Notes: a model not told the origin generated them from the letters alone. A DNA stretch of 64,000 bases from Ascidia mentula (GCA_947561715.1 OX387200.1:7628501-7692500); one strand, 5' to 3'. Counted from the first letter of the stretch, positions 43,682 to 64,000 are shown. Translations and numbers: made by a program.

Positions 43682-45570
43682 ATGAAGAAAATTGTCATAA
43701 CTCTCCTGGCGTTGCAGTGCTATTGGATTTCACCGGGATTAAAGCAACCTCAGGTATGGTTTATTGAATCAATCGCACAGAAGTTTTGTAATTTCATTGA
43801 AACGTTTGTTCACAGATCAAAATAATACCTGGCCGTTCATCGCTGCCATTTATGTTCTCGACAAAGGAGTGTTCGATGGATTTGTTTGTGAAGGAACACT
43901 GATCAGCGACAACTTGGTGCTTACATCAGCTCACTGCTTTGAATCGTATGTTAGATTAGTAACAGCAGCAATGCTTGACGTCGCACAAGTTATAAGAATT
44001 CATCTTTTTTCAAATCTTAAGCAACCTTATTTGTTAAGATTCTTGTCCTGAAAAGTTTACCAAAAAACATTGTGAAAATAATGCTGGGCAAGTTGTTAGT
44101 TTGATATGCCGTTACATATTTTATATAGTTCACAATTTCACATTGTTTGTTTTAAGTCTACTTTAAAGTTTAACATTCAGATCTTCGCCCTGCGCTTCTA
44201 AATATGGAGTTGTTTTGGGCGATAAAATCAGATCGACTCCATCTTGTTTCGAGCAATACACGGATGTTGCCGAAATAAACATTCATCCATATTTTGACAA
44301 CTACGCATTCAACAATGATGTGGCACTTCTGAAAGTCAGTCAATGTCGTTCATTTTCTGGTTGTAGAATAATTCATAATTATTTTCATAAATCAATATAC
44401 ATATCCAACATTTGAGGGTGATTGGATTAGCTAGAAACTAAACATGTGGCCTTTATACATTATATAGAGGATATACTGGTGGTTTTGATCACAGTTATTT
44501 ATGGATGGCAAATGAAACGTCACATGTTATGTTTGCAGCTTGGTAAAAGGGCCGTCGCGAATCCATCAGTGGGTCCAATCAAATTGGTGTCAACTCACTT
44601 TGAGCCTAAAAATACTACCTCATTCGCTCCCACAAACTGTGTGAGTATAGGATGGAGCACAAAATGTAAGAAACGAAATACATGGCTTTGATTTTCTTAT
44701 CAACAATTTTCGTTTTATTTGTGATTAAGTCGTCTTTAGGTAAATCGTTGCTTATCAGTTTTAAAATTTAAAACTTCCCTGAATGTCTTGGGTTGAATTG
44801 TGGAATGTGTGCGAACCTCGCATCCACGCTGTTCGGTACAAAAAAATCAACGTACATCACTTGAACTATAAATTTATAATTCCTTTATCCTGAATAACGT
44901 ACAATTTCTAACTAGAGAACCACTTTGTTTCCAATAGCCTTGTCCAACAACATGGCTTACAGCGTTTTGTTGCATGTGGAACAATTCGTTATTCCGGTCT
45001 CTAGTTGTCGAGACGTGATTCTCAGAAATAGTGTGGATTACAAAGGTCGCCTGCTTCACGACGGTGACTCCAAATATTGCGGGTTTGCAATAAATAGAGG
45101 AAGATTAGGGAATGCGTGCTTGGTGGGTACCATTAGTCTTATAAAGGGTTTCCTTTGCGAAGAAAGTGTCTTGCCAATATAAACTTGATGCAAAGTCCGA
45201 CAACAATGTCTGTTTGCTTGTCTGTCATGTGATTACAAAAAATAACCTAAGAAAAACAACACAATATAACAACTAATTGGAATATTTCAGGGTGCGCAAG
45301 GCGGTCCGTTGATCTGTCTCTATAACGACCAAGAGTATTATCTCCACGGTGTGACGTCGTACGTCCCAACAGATTGTCGCAATGCATCAAAACCAGCAGT
45401 TTATACTAAGGTGTGCATTCTTGTGAAATGTTAAAAGTTTGTGCTCACGTTGAGATTTGCACAGAAATCAAGAAGTGGCGAGTCTGTATCCGCAAACCTG
45501 CGCGATCTACAATAATTACTATTTTTTGCAGATTTCTGGAGTAAGAAAATGGATTGAGAAACATATTTGA
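43682..45570 (+). pseudogene. P4: serine protease homologue copy with a frame break in the signal-peptide exon
   Basis: Segments matching the other P genes: 43682-43753, 43816-43945, 44181-44334, 44539-44665, 44938-45122, 45291-45410, 45532-45570. Exon 1 is 72 nt instead of 73: ccgggattaaagc stands where the others have ccgggagtaaaagc. This puts exon 2 out of frame and leads to an early stop if the usual introns are removed. All later exons are open and keep GAQGG. LYND replaces LHDD in exon 6. The lesion may be real and recent (P3 is intact and nearly identical) or an assembly error; an alternative splice or start could rescue it but I see none. Confidence 0.7.
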
Positions 45571-46968
45571 ATTTAGTGATCAGCACGACGTGGAATGCTA
45601 CGGCATCCAGCAATGCAGAATTGACAATTTGCATGCAGTTATTTATTATTATTTATTTATTGTCAATTAACTGAAAATTATTCAGATCTTTTAGTGTGTT
45701 TTTGATGATTTGTTTGCAAATATTAAACAAAATGGAAAACAACGACATCAATCATGTCTCGTGTTTGACTACGACGAATTAACAAACGTGTGATATGCCT
45801 AATGCCTATAATGAAATATTGTGTCTGCACTAAACTTCTAGTTTTGACTAGGTTTGATTTATCTTATGAATAGCTTGGAGAAATGGTACCCCAGCCTGGC
45901 GGTTGCTGTCTCAGGCCAATAGCGTATGAGTCACTAGTGGTATTTGGCTGCCTGTTCTGAACAAGTTCTCCATACCTTGCAGCTATCCAGAACATCATTG
46001 AAAACAGTTATAACTCTGGGCATTGTAATCAAACAAACCCGAACATTGCATGGCAACAATCTTGTGATTGGTAATACTTCGTTTCAGTAAGCAGTAGCAT
46101 CCAATTGCGTATCACAATAGAATAGAGTAGAATGACTTGGTAAAAGAGAACAGTCGCTATTAAACTAGGCCTACGAACGTAATTGGTTATCCAGTCGTGT
46201 TCACTTTGTCTTAACTGCCGTTTCAGCAGCGGTATATACAACAGAATAATACGAGGAAAACGTGGTATATATAAATTCCAGGTTTGTTCTATAGAATGTT
46301 AATTTACACGGTAATGCGAGCTGGTTTGCAAATCCCATGAGAGGATTTGTTTTGACCGTTTTGCAGAGCACAGCTCATGGTCGTACAACGATATACACGT
46401 AAATGGCGCTAACGATACTGATGTGCAATGCACACTTGTGCAATTCGGCATTCGTTGTTTATTTTGCCCAGGAAGACATGTACTTCAATGTTTGCTTTTT
46501 TACGAAAAATAGCACACAATTAGGAACAGGCTTCACCTAAATTGTTGTTTACTCATAAACAATGACCGGAGTGACCCAATTTGTTTGGAAGTGTACATTA
46601 CTTGATTAAATGCAATTTTGTTCCGTCGTCTGGCTTAAATGAATTTTGATTCTAATCTAAATCAATAAACTCAGATCTGTGAAGTTGTATAAAAATCTCT
46701 GTGCGTGAAAGTTAAATTGCTGATATTTGGGGGTAATGTAATGTCCGACAACCACCAGAAAATGCTACTATCCACCAGCATAGGGTTGAAATTTTGAATT
46801 TGAATTATTTTACCAGTTTATAAGTAACCAATCAAATCTTGTGTCGATAGTTTAATCAACCAGTGAGATGTATCAAACGAGTACGTGTTTATTGATTCTG
46901 CGTAAAATATGAAAAATTTAAAAGTTCAAAGTCACTCTGTCCGACTCCAAAATTTCCTTTTTTTTCGA
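45571..46968. other. Spacer between P4 and M5
   Basis: Copy of the P3-M4 spacer with small indels; the GKCYL-type minus-strand tail is partly deleted near 45870. The complement of AATAAA for M5 is at 46888-46893. No gene recognised. Confidence 0.5.
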
Positions 46969-49185
<2,217 letters not shown>

Positions 49186-50128
49186 CGTTGAATTCGCTTG
49201 ATCTCAATTACTATAACTTGACCAATATCTGCATGTCGCCCGCTTTTAAAAGCATTTTTATTTAAATATGCAAAATCCATAAGTGTGGTCAACAAAGCAA
49301 CTTTATATTTAATCCATTGTAATTCTACAACGTGTTTGCTTGAGTCCACATATTTGTCCATCCTACGTATATGCACAAACCCATTACAGCATATTCTAAA
49401 TATGACGGTGATCAGTAGGGGAATTATGTGCTTTTGCAAAACATTACCTATTACCTAATTACCTAATGCTTAAATGTAATATTCTTTTCGCGACATAAAA
49501 CTATTGAAAAGCTTAACAACACTTACTGAACCAACACTTCTTCACTTTTAGTGTCCATCTATAAAGAAATTTGAAAATGATGAGGATTTTGATTATTTGT
49601 TCACGCTGTTTAACGTCACCTTGCAGAAATAAAGTGATATAAAGTCGACATTTATATTTTTGCCTGTTTTTAATTATCATTGTTAAATTTTCGGTTGTTG
49701 TGGTTTAACCGCAAAAGTTTGAAGTAATCTCAAGGATTGTCAGCATTTCCAATGGCATCATTGTTTTATCGTTGTGCTTCTGATGCCTTTGTTACTTCAA
49801 AGTTATGTCAAGTGATTGTAAATGTAACAAGCTTACCAAAAGCTCTTTTCTGTTAAACTAAAGCAAATACATTTATAATGCATTTATAATAATATTTGAT
49901 AGCAAATAGGTATTACGCATTTGTGGTGAGTATGGCGTCAACACATCCATCGAGTTTGCATATTTACCCTTATTGGGTATCATCTCCTTTTAAAACAGTA
50001 GACGTTTCATCAGGTGATGGAGTTGTCATTGCCAACATAATAACATGCGCCCGTCGCGCCTATAAAATGGACATTCAGTCCTTGGTCCGCATAAGAGATT
50101 TTACTTGAGTTCATCACTAACCTCAACA
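49186..50128. promoter_or_regulatory. Shared divergent promoter of M5 and P5
   Basis: TATAAAA at 50061-50067 is 68 bp before the P5 ATG. TTTGCATATTTA at 49955-49966 faces P5, and its reverse at 49264-49274 is 79 bp before the M5 ATG. The perfect inverted repeat of units 3 and 4 is absent; only its left arm is present near 49358. Confidence 0.65.
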
Positions 50129-51968
50129 ATGAAGAAAATTGTCATAACTCTCCTGGCGTTGCAGTGCTATTGGATTTCACCGGGAGTAAAAGCAACCTCA
50201 GGTATGGATTATTGAATTAATCGCACAGAAGTTTTGTAATTTCATTGCAACTTTTGTTCACAGATCCAAATAATACCTGGCCGTTCATTGCTGCCATTTA
50301 TGTTCTTGACAAAGGAGTGTTCGATGGATTTGTTTGTGAAGGAACACTGATCAGCGACAACTTGGTGCTTACATCAGCTCACTGCTTTGAATCGTAAGTT
50401 AGATTGACGAGCAGTTTTGCTTGGCTTTGCACAAGATTTGAAAACCTAAATTGCTGATACTTTGTCTTGTAACATTTATTAAAAACAACGTTAAAGCAAC
50501 GCTGAACAAATTGACAGTGTATAATGCCCATGACGTACTTTCAATTTACCTAGTTTACAGTTTTATGGTGTTTGTTTTAAACTGGATTTAAACCTGATAT
50601 CCCAGACAGAAAGTTTTATATTCAGATCATCGCCCTGCGCTTCTAACTATGGAGTTGTTTTGGGCGATAACATCAGATCGACTCCATCTTGTTTCGAGCA
50701 ATACACGGATGTTGCCGAAATACAGATTCATCCATATTTCGACAACTACGCATTCAACAATGATGTGGCACTTTTGAAAGTCAGTAGTTTATTTTTTCAT
50801 TGTTTTACATAATTGAAGGTCACGAATCAACACAAAATCCGATAGTTGGCGATTTTGTTTCGCTGCCAGCAACAATGCATTTAGAACATATACTGCTTTT
50901 TGCACACTGGTAAAATGACTAATGTTGTTAATGGATTGCAAATAAGACACAAAATTTGTAAAAAAGCAAGGACATGTCGTATATTATGTTTGTAGTTGGA
51001 TGAAAAGGCCCACGTACATCCAGCAGTGAGACCAATCAAGTTGGTGCCAGCAAACTTTACTGCTGATAAAATATTATTTACACCCGGAAAGTGTTTGGGT
51101 TTGGGATGGAGCACAACATGTAAGCAACTAACTTTCTAAAACCCCCTTATTCTTTACGTAAAGTCTTGTTTCGACGCATAGTACATGTGAGGACTTGGGT
51201 GAGTCGTTTTCAAACAAAAACCTCGCCTATAGACTTATCGTCGCAAGAGCATTAACACATTTCGGTGAAATAAATATTTTTTTTTCAAGTCTAAAATTAC
51301 AATTTTGAAGTAGGCGAAATCGCAGTTTCTAGTTAATAAATCAGTTGACAACAAACCAGGACGCGTTGCTTCATTTAAATCAATAGCAGAAATCCGTTTG
51401 GTTTTATGAACAGCCCCATCCAATAACAAGGGATACGACGTTTTGCTTCAATCTGATCAATTGGTTCTTCGGGCCTCCCTTTGCCGATGGATTATTCTAA
51501 AAAATAGTGTGGATTACAAAGGTCGCCTGCTTCACGACGGTGACTCCAAATATTGCGGGTTTTCATATGATGGAGAAGATGCGTGCTTGGTGAATATCGT
51601 AGGCTCAGACAATAATTAAACTTAAACGTTGTTACCAGTATAAAATTAATGCAAAGCCTCGATGCTAGAAAAATTAATCCGTGAAAAACGTTATGCTATA
51701 ACAACGCAATAATACTTACAATATTTCAGGGTGCGCAAGGCGGTCCGTTGATCTGTCTCCATGACGACCAAGAGTATTATCTTCACGGTGTGAAGTCGTA
51801 CGTCCCAACAGATTGTATTAAAAAAACAAAACCAGCAGTTTATACCAAGGTTTGCGTGACGTTTGCATGAAAATTTGGGAACAATTAAACTGTAACTTAA
51901 ATGCCATGAACCATATTTACTGATAATAGATTTCCGAAATGAGGACGTGGATTGAGAAACACGTTTAA
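50129..51968 (+). CDS. P5: secreted serine protease homologue with GAQGG (271 aa, 7 exons)
   Basis: Exons: 50129-50201, 50264-50393, 50626-50779, 50996-51119, 51414-51589, 51730-51849, 51930-51968; 272 codons with stop. Signal peptide and exon 2 are almost identical to the other P genes (DPNNTW for DQNNTW). Exons 4 and 5 are much more diverged (LDEKAHVHP, GYDVLLQSDQ), with a 3-residue shorter exon 5. H64 and D114 are kept; Ala221-Gln222 replace Asp194-Ser195. Asp occurs at position 189 (EDACL). That GAQGG survives in the most diverged copy argues the change is ancestral to all P genes. Last exon ISEMRTWIEKHV. AATAAA at 52102-52107. Confidence 0.88.
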
Positions 51969-53560
51969 ATTCTGGGACAAAGACGACACGAAATGCGATC
52001 TTCAGTGAAGCAGAGTCAACGTTTCATATACTTTATTTATCCAGAGTTGAGAAGCAGTATTTAATCTATTCTGTGTGTTGATGATTTGTTTGCTAATATC
52101 AAATAAATACAACATTTCACATCCATATTATTTTCAATGAAAGATTGTGGCTATAATAACTCTGCTTATACACAAGTGCAAACATTGGTTTAAAGTTTCT
52201 GAAGAAAATTTGCAAGGTGCAAAGAAAACCTTTAAACAACAGAGATTTCTTTAACGTTCAGCAACAAATTTCAACACAAAGTTTTTTGAAGTCATTGGCG
52301 CTGACATGATGTGCCATCCTCGCGATTTCGAGGTGATGTTACGGGGCGAGCCTGCGAGCGAAAATCGCCCGGAATCCGGTTGCCCTTTGTGACCAAGCTT
52401 GTTTCCCGGATATGCAGCGCAGCAGTGAGGTTAGCATAGTACATTTTCACATAGTCAGATATATGCGTGAATTTGGTCATGTATTTCTTTTGGGGATCCC
52501 AGAATTAAAAGACATGCGAATATAAAAACCAAAAATATTTAGAAATCCTTGTTCCTGTACAATGCTTTGCTATCAATACCCCAGAAATCGTTACACGCCC
52601 TTGCGTCGCCAAAAGTAATACGCTCCTCAATATGAGTTGCGCATTTTGCCATCTGGTACATTTGCGGTGTGCAATCTTGAATTCAAACAAATTGTTCTTA
52701 CCGCTTGAAATGCATAAGTTGGCGTCAGAAAATATTTACACAATAACAAAATACGAGTATCTTTACATTTACTGAGACGTTTAGACAAACATCCTGTGCA
52801 AAAATGTTATTAACCTAGAGAAAGATTGGAAAGACCGGCTTGGTTTCATGCAGCGTCACCCGCTTCACATCCACATAAAACAATTGGGTTACAAGTAGTG
52901 TGAAGTTACTTCAACCAAGTTCGTCCACATACCATGGTAGTATACAAGCGCACAGCCGCGTTATGCTTAAAAGTATCGAGATACTGCAAATAGTCACGAA
53001 AAAAGGCCCGTCACATGCAACCTTGCGGCTGTTGTATACACTCTGCGGTAAATGCCGAATCACATTTAGACACTTACAATCAATTACTTAATAAGTACGT
53101 ATCAATTTCTAACATCACTTCGCCAGGTATTATAATCAGCCGATAGTGTGTGGAAAGACGTTTCACGTACAGTCTTTACATCTGATTTATCAGTTTCTGT
53201 CAGTTTCTGAGACTCCTTATTATATTTGCACATTTTTATTGGTTTTGAACTGAGTTGTTCCATAGTTTTTAGCGACAGTAATTGATGCTTACAAGCATAG
53301 GCGAAATATGTATATAAGACTTGTTCCTTAATTTTGCCGTAATTTATCCATCTACTGAGCATTGTCTATGTACCTGCGACACCATCTTATTACGACAGGA
53401 ATACGGTGGTTCCAGCTGATTTAGATCTGAACCATTGTGTATTTCAAAATATTGACTTCCTTATATAGAACAGAGGTTGTTAAAATTATCTGCTACTCAG
53501 CCTTTGTTGGCCATCAAGCGATCAGGAGGTTTTTGTAACACGAACTTACATTCGTACAAT
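51969..53560. other. Intergenic DNA downstream of P5
   Basis: No gene supported. A GC-richer patch at about 52300-52440 (gggcgagcctgcgagcg) stands out against the AT-rich background and could be the remnant of a short interspersed element, but I could not define its ends. Confidence 0.45.
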
Positions 53561-54044
53561 ATGGCAAGCGATTTAAGGTATGTGTGGTTTGTCTGCCTTT
53601 AACGACACTTTTGTGCTTTTTTCTTCCCAAATCCCTTTATATTCACTTACTTTTGTTGGCAATTTATCATCGTTTAATTGTTTGTTTTTTCACACAATGT
53701 TCCTCACATTTAACTTTAAGTTGTTAAGACTTTTATGTCCAAGAGGAGTTGTGTCAGGGCATGTAATGTACAACGCAGATTATAAGGACGAAAACGAACC
53801 CTATGGTCTGATTTCGCCATTTCATTGCCAAGACTTACACAGCGCGATGCATGTTTGCAAGTTCACCTCCATGTCGCTCATAAGTCATTTTAGGTATGTT
53901 ATTCCATTACAACACATTATTCACATACCTACAATATTCCCAAGGGATAATGCGTCCGAAGTTCGTTGTACATTATACAAATGTACCATATGGAATGGAA
54001 ATAAGTTGTGACAATTACATTAAACCTACAGGCGCAGTTTATGA
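53561..54044 (+). CDS. Possible small gene (64 aa, 3 exons), unrecognised
   Basis: Exons 53561-53577, 53729-53893 and 54032-54044 join in phase into a 64-residue frame starting MASDLR and ending RRSL. All junctions are GT-AG. The middle exon reads LCPRGVVSGHVMYNADYK and continues with a mixed, protein-like composition that includes four cysteines in total. There is no signal peptide and no family I know. AATAAA occurs near 54295. A chance assembly of splice sites is quite possible, and the terminal exon is only four codons plus stop. Confidence 0.3.
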
Positions 54045-54621
54045 ATCTCACTTTGTTTGACATGCTCTGACTCTCAGAATGCTTTTTGTGGTCATTGCCA
54101 GATGTAAAACTGCTGGACAAAATTGTACTCCCCTATGAAGTGAAACTTGTTGGTTTTGCAAACAAAAATACAGTAAAATTAGTGCTTAACATGCGCTTAT
54201 TATTCCTGCCTTGTAAATATGTTTTTGTTGTTGTGTCAATTTCATAATTCCTCCACATTCTTGCCAATTAGTCTTGCCAATTGCCTACCACTAAAATAAA
54301 TTTGACATTACAAAACAAATTTCAATAGAATACTTTTCAAATGTGAAATAGAGATCGCCGGGCATGTAATGAGCGATGCCTTTTACCCCTAAAACCATTT
54401 CCACCCATCATGGTCATGTTTTGATGCCTCATGAAAAAGAAAACGGATTGTGGATTTCCAGTGAATTTGTATTAAACCGCCAGAAAATCCCTTTAATTTG
54501 CATACGAACAAGAGATAGTACACGTCGAGTATATAATTTGTTAAATCTGGATATGATATGTTGTTTTTTGTTTGTTGCACGTTGGTTGTTGGTCGTGACA
54601 AGTGTTGATCGATATTGCAGT
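54045..54621. other. Intergenic DNA between the small candidate gene and gene B
   Basis: AT-rich sequence with no recognised feature other than possible 3' ends of the flanking genes. Confidence 0.45.
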
Positions 54622-60167
<5,546 letters not shown>

Positions 60168-60464
60168 ACCTTTTGTGTGTTATCGGTTGTATAGGTATGA
60201 TAAAATAAGGACATATAATGTCGTCATTCCGCCAATTATTTGTCGGTGCACATCAAATTTTCACATTGTCTTATTGAGGACGATTGCGGATTGCGCACAA
60301 TCGAATAGAATTGAAGTTTGCTGACGCCTTCAGGTAACTTTATTCCAAAACATAAAAATTGTACCCAATCCCTCCCGCTCTGTGTTCTTACGAAGTTCGA
60401 AATATGATGAATAAAAAACTGGATTTATTTTTTTCAGGAATCTATTCAAAACAAACCGCTAGAT
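60168..60464. promoter_or_regulatory. Upstream region of gene B
   Basis: The region directly upstream of the proposed gene B start codon. A TATA-like ATTATATG is present on the minus strand near 60217-60224, about 50 bp before the ATG. No copy of the TTTGCATATTTA element of the M/P pairs was seen here, so gene B is probably controlled separately. Confidence 0.3.
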
Positions 60465-61482
60465 CAGTGGTTCATCACCTGGATTCGATCGAACCCCTGG
60501 GGTCTGGCGCCCAAAATTTGGTTTGGGCTATTTGGCCCCTTTCTGGCTATTTTTCTTTAGCTTTGCGTCCGGAAGTTGCCCGGGCTCGTTCGTGACGAAG
60601 AGGGTTCGCGGCACTGTGGCGACATGCTCCTCACCCTGTTCCCGTCATTTTCGGGAGAAAACGTCACGCATCACAGTCCAAGCTAGTTCAAAAGCAGTAC
60701 AAACTTTATGGCTGAATGGCTTTAACTTGACTACTTCTATAGTGACGTCATAAGTTGTTTGTCGAGGTTTGAAAGACGGTTTGTAAAAATTTGTGTAGCA
60801 CTGGCACTGCTATGCAAATAGAATGACAGAAATAATGCAAGAGAATAAATAAACAAAGAAAAGATTAACCCGTTGCTATACCACACGAATGTACTTTGCC
60901 TATGAATACAGTTTAGCATATGTTTGGCCAAGTAGAAAGTAAAACGATACAACAATTAAATGATTGGCACTTTTCTAGTTCCTTCAAAACTTGTTTTGGC
61001 GCTGTTTGGCTTAAAAAAATATTTTGGTAACCCTGGGAATGTAATTGTTGGGCACTTACGTGAATTTGAAAATCGTTCGTAGTCACTGCTGACGTAAACA
61101 TTCAGCACATACATTACTTAAAAGGCTTCAGAAAAAGGCGTTTCTAATCATACGTTTCCATGCTGCGGTGGCATTAAAAGAAATTTCAGTGGCACCGCTA
61201 CATACGCTCTCTAGAGCGACTATGTCTGACCAAGTATGGTGAATCACCCATCACCGCACTATAGTTGCGGTAAAATGAACAAATCTAACATCCTGCATGC
61301 CAAACTTACTTTGCTTGTACACAGTAAACCAAATTCATTAAAATTGTGTTAGATTGATTTCAGTTCGTATTCCGTTTCGCTTGCTATTTTTGCTTGTCTT
61401 ATTATTCATGTTATCGGGGTTCGGCAAATGCTTGCAGACGATCCAAGGGGTTCGTCGAGTTAAAAAGGTAAAAGAACCACTA
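60465..61482. mobile_element. hAT-type non-autonomous element (about 1.0 kb)
   Basis: Short inverted ends CAGTGGTTC and the complement of TAGTGGTTC, flanked by cgctagat (60457-60464) and tgctagat (61483-61490), 7 of 8 matching. Both ends are followed inside by a second shared phrase (GAACCCC...). No transposase recognised. Confidence 0.7.
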
Positions 61483-61568
61483 TGCTAGATGGAGTTAAAG
61501 GTTAATATTTGTCATTTTGTCTTTTGCTATGTGTCTTTGACAATTGCAATTGTTGAGAAAACGACTAT

Positions 61569-61865
61569 GGTCATCCTGGCACACTCCAAAAACAATTCGT
61601 AAAATCCGTTCTACTGAACACAATTTTACTCATACATTCAAGCAAGTAGAGAACCTACGTATTCAACTAGAATGACTTCAAATATAGGATTTTCACGTTT
61701 TTAGTTATTGGACAATCCTAACATTCGATTTCGAGCAAAGCCAAACCACTTTCCAGATTAAAAATCCAGGATTTAAAAAAATGTATAGATATAACATCTT
61801 TGGGAAATGGTGTTCAATGATGTGAAACGGATATCCGATTTTTTTTTGGAGTCTGCCAGGATGAC
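61569..61865. mobile_element. Small inverted-repeat element (MITE candidate, about 297 bp)
   Basis: GTCATCCTGGCACACTCC at the left end and the complement of GTCATCCTGGCAGACTCC at the right form inverted repeats of about 23 bp with one mismatch, ending in A/T runs. I could not define a target duplication, so the superfamily is open. Confidence 0.6.
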
Positions 61866-62274
61866 AATAGTGCGCAGACGCAGAGTAGCTGTTGCTCACC
61901 AAACAGACGAGTAAAAGACTCATACAGTGTGCTAAACCGGTCTGCGATTGTTGTGTTTTACATACATAACATTAAAAATTGAAGGAACGTCAGCGACAAA
62001 TTTTTTGTCTTTTCACAACACCGTCGTCATTTCGGCGAAATAAAAAAAAAATTCTTCGAAAATTATTTTACGCATGAGTGAATACAACTCAATTCAAATT
62101 TCTATGAATTCAAAACATGTTTTATACGTGATTCAAAAATGTAACTAACTAAAAATCCGCAAAAAAACAATACAATCAGAGGAAATAAACAAAAAATTGA
62201 TAAAATATTAAAAAAATTTACAAATGAAAGCAACATGGACCAGATCTATACCAATTTTACATACAAAAAGCAAC
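61866..62274. other. AT-rich DNA leading into the satellite
   Basis: A-rich sequence with no recognised gene or repeat boundary before the tandem array starts. Confidence 0.5.
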
Positions 62275-64000
62275 TGTTAATGTAAACCAAAAATCAATCA
62301 CTTTCCGGGACATAGAATTTCCTATGAATTTGCACAGGGCTTGCCTAGAGCATGCTGGTGAAGGTGATCTAAGTTAAAATACCAACCGGCTCCACAATTC
62401 CCAGCGAAATAAATTCAATGACAGGATATTGTGTGTGACGGCATACAGGCTGTTTGTAACCGTAATGGCGGCAGAGACATCTTGACAAAAAGCGAAAATT
62501 CAAACACTTTCCGGGCCATAGGATTTCCTATAATTTTTGCACAGGGCTTGCCTAGAGCATACAGGTGAAGGTGATATAAGTTAAAATACCAACCGGCTCC
62601 ACAATTCCCAGCGAAATAGATTCAATGACAGGTTATTGTGTGTGACGGCATACAGGCTGTTTGTAACCGTAATGGCGTAAGAGACATCTTGACATATAAG
62701 CGAAAATTCAAACACTTTCCGGGCCATAGGATTTCCTATAATTTTGCACAGGGCTTGCCTAGAGCATACAGGTGAAGGTGATATAAGTTAAAATACCAAC
62801 CGGCTCCACAATTCCCAGCGAAATGGACTCAAACAAAGGTCATTGTGTGTGACGGCATACAGGCTGCTTGTGAGCGCAATGGCGTCAGAGACATCTTGAC
62901 AAAAAGCGAAAATTCAAACACTTTCCGGGCCATAGGATTTCCTATAATTTTGCACAGGGCTTGGCTAGAGCATGCAGGTGAAGGTGATATAAGTTAAAAT
63001 ACCAACCGGCTCCACAATTCCCAGCGAAATAAATTCAATGACAGGTTATTGTGTGTGACGGCATACAGGCTGTTTGTAACCGTAATGGCGGCAGAGACAT
63101 CTTGACAAAAAGCGAAAATTCAAACACTTTCCGGGCCATAGGATTTCCTATAATTTTGCACAGGGCTTGTCTAGAGCATACAGGTGAAGGTGATATAAGT
63201 TAAAATACCAACCGGCTCCACAATTCCCAGCGAAATAGATTCAATGACAGGTTATTGTGTGTGACGGCATACAGGCTGTTTGTAACCGTAATGGCGGCAG
63301 AGACATCTTGACAAAAAGCGAAAATTCAAACACTTTCCGGGCCATAGGATTTCCTATAATTTTGCACAGGGCTTGCCTAGAGCATACAGGTGAAGGTGAT
63401 ATAAGTTAAAATACCAACCGGCTCCACAATTCCCAGCGAAATGGACTCAAACAAAGGTCATTGTGTGTGACGGCATACAGGCTGCTTGTGAGCGCAATGG
63501 CGTCAGAGACATCTTGACAAAAAGCGAAATTCAAACACTTTCCGGGCCATAGGATTTCCTATAATTTTGCACAGGGCTTGCCTAGAGCATGCAGGTGAAG
63601 GTGATATAGGTTAAAATACCAACCGGCTCCACAATTCCCAGCGAAATAGATTCAATGACAGGTTATTGAGTGTGACGGCATACAGGCTGTTTGTAACCGT
63701 AATGGCGGCAGAGACATCTTGACAAAAAGCGAAAATTCAAACACTTTCCGGGCCATAGGATTTCCTATAATTTTGCACAGGGCTTGCCTAGAGCATACAG
63801 GTGAAGGTGATATAAGTTAAAATACCTACCGGCTCCACAATTCCCAGCGAAATAGATTCAATGACAGGTTATTGTGTGTGACGGCATACAGGCTGTTTGT
63901 AACCGTAATGGCGGCAGAGACATCTTGACAAAAAGCGAAAATTCAAACACTTTCCGGGCCATAGGATTTCCTATAATTTTGCACAGGGCTTGCCTAGAGC
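62275..64000. repeat. 206-bp satellite array, more than 8 copies, continuing past the window
   Basis: The landmark CTTTCCGGG recurs at 62301, 62507, 62715, 62921, 63127, 63333, 63538, 63744 and 63950, giving periods of 205-208 bp. The first copy is the most diverged, as expected for an array edge. Copies 1 and 4 share gaaataaattc, 2 and 5 share gaaatagattc, and 3 and 6 share a distinctive gaaatggactcaaacaaagg block with gtgagcgcaatggcgtc. This gives a trimeric higher-order unit of about 620 bp, which breaks down in copies 7 and 8. No hammerhead core or open frame is evident. Confidence 0.95.

Noticed and set aside
52300-52440. GC-richer patch that looked like a SINE or tRNA-derived unit
   Set aside because: Only a weak B-box-like phrase; no A box at the right distance, no cloverleaf, no target duplication or poly-A tail.

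Overview
The window looks like a gene-sparse stretch of an animal nuclear genome: AT-rich, intron-rich (GT-AG introns, mostly 0.1-1 kb), with S1A serine proteases, a THAP/C2H2 protein, hAT-type DNA transposons and a satellite. A tunicate or another invertebrate deuterostome is my inference; nothing here fixes the species.

Layout. 1-5.6 kb: no convincing gene. 5.65-6.3 kb: CpG-rich promoter-like DNA. 6.6-14.9 kb (+): a 7-coding-exon gene for a 1016-residue protein with two THAP domains, an acidic repeat region and four C-terminal C2H2 fingers; its introns hold a nested pair of hAT elements and a further MITE. 15-17 kb: no complete gene. 17.1-20.4 kb (-): a decayed copy of a Cys-rich mosaic serine protease, carrying a 155-bp tandem dimer with two perfect type I hammerhead ribozymes. 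21.1-52.0 kb: five head-to-head pairs of serine-protease-family genes. In each pair the minus-strand gene (M1-M5) encodes a trypsin-like enzyme with an intact triad, and the plus-strand gene (P1-P5) encodes a relative in which GDSGG has become GAQGG. 53.6-54.0 kb: a doubtful small gene. 54.6-60.2 kb (-): the intact 13-exon, 487-residue mosaic protease (gene B), paralogue of the decayed copy. 58.3 and 60.5 kb: hAT elements with 8-bp target duplications. 62.3-64.0 kb: a 206-bp satellite with a trimeric higher-order pattern, running off the window.

How the genes may work together (inference). M proteins start their mature chain at IIGG directly after the signal peptide, so they appear to have no zymogen stage. 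P proteins have lost Ser195, Asp194 and the Ile16 start together but keep His57 and Asp102. The two ATGs of a pair lie 600-980 bp apart, and a shared TTTGCATA-type element faces outward near both starts. I read this as a co-expressed secreted enzyme / pseudo-enzyme module amplified by tandem duplication and partly homogenised by gene conversion, flanked by the larger Cys-rich proteases. Exon models were built by hand from splice sites, reading phase and paralogue comparison; no transcript evidence was available.
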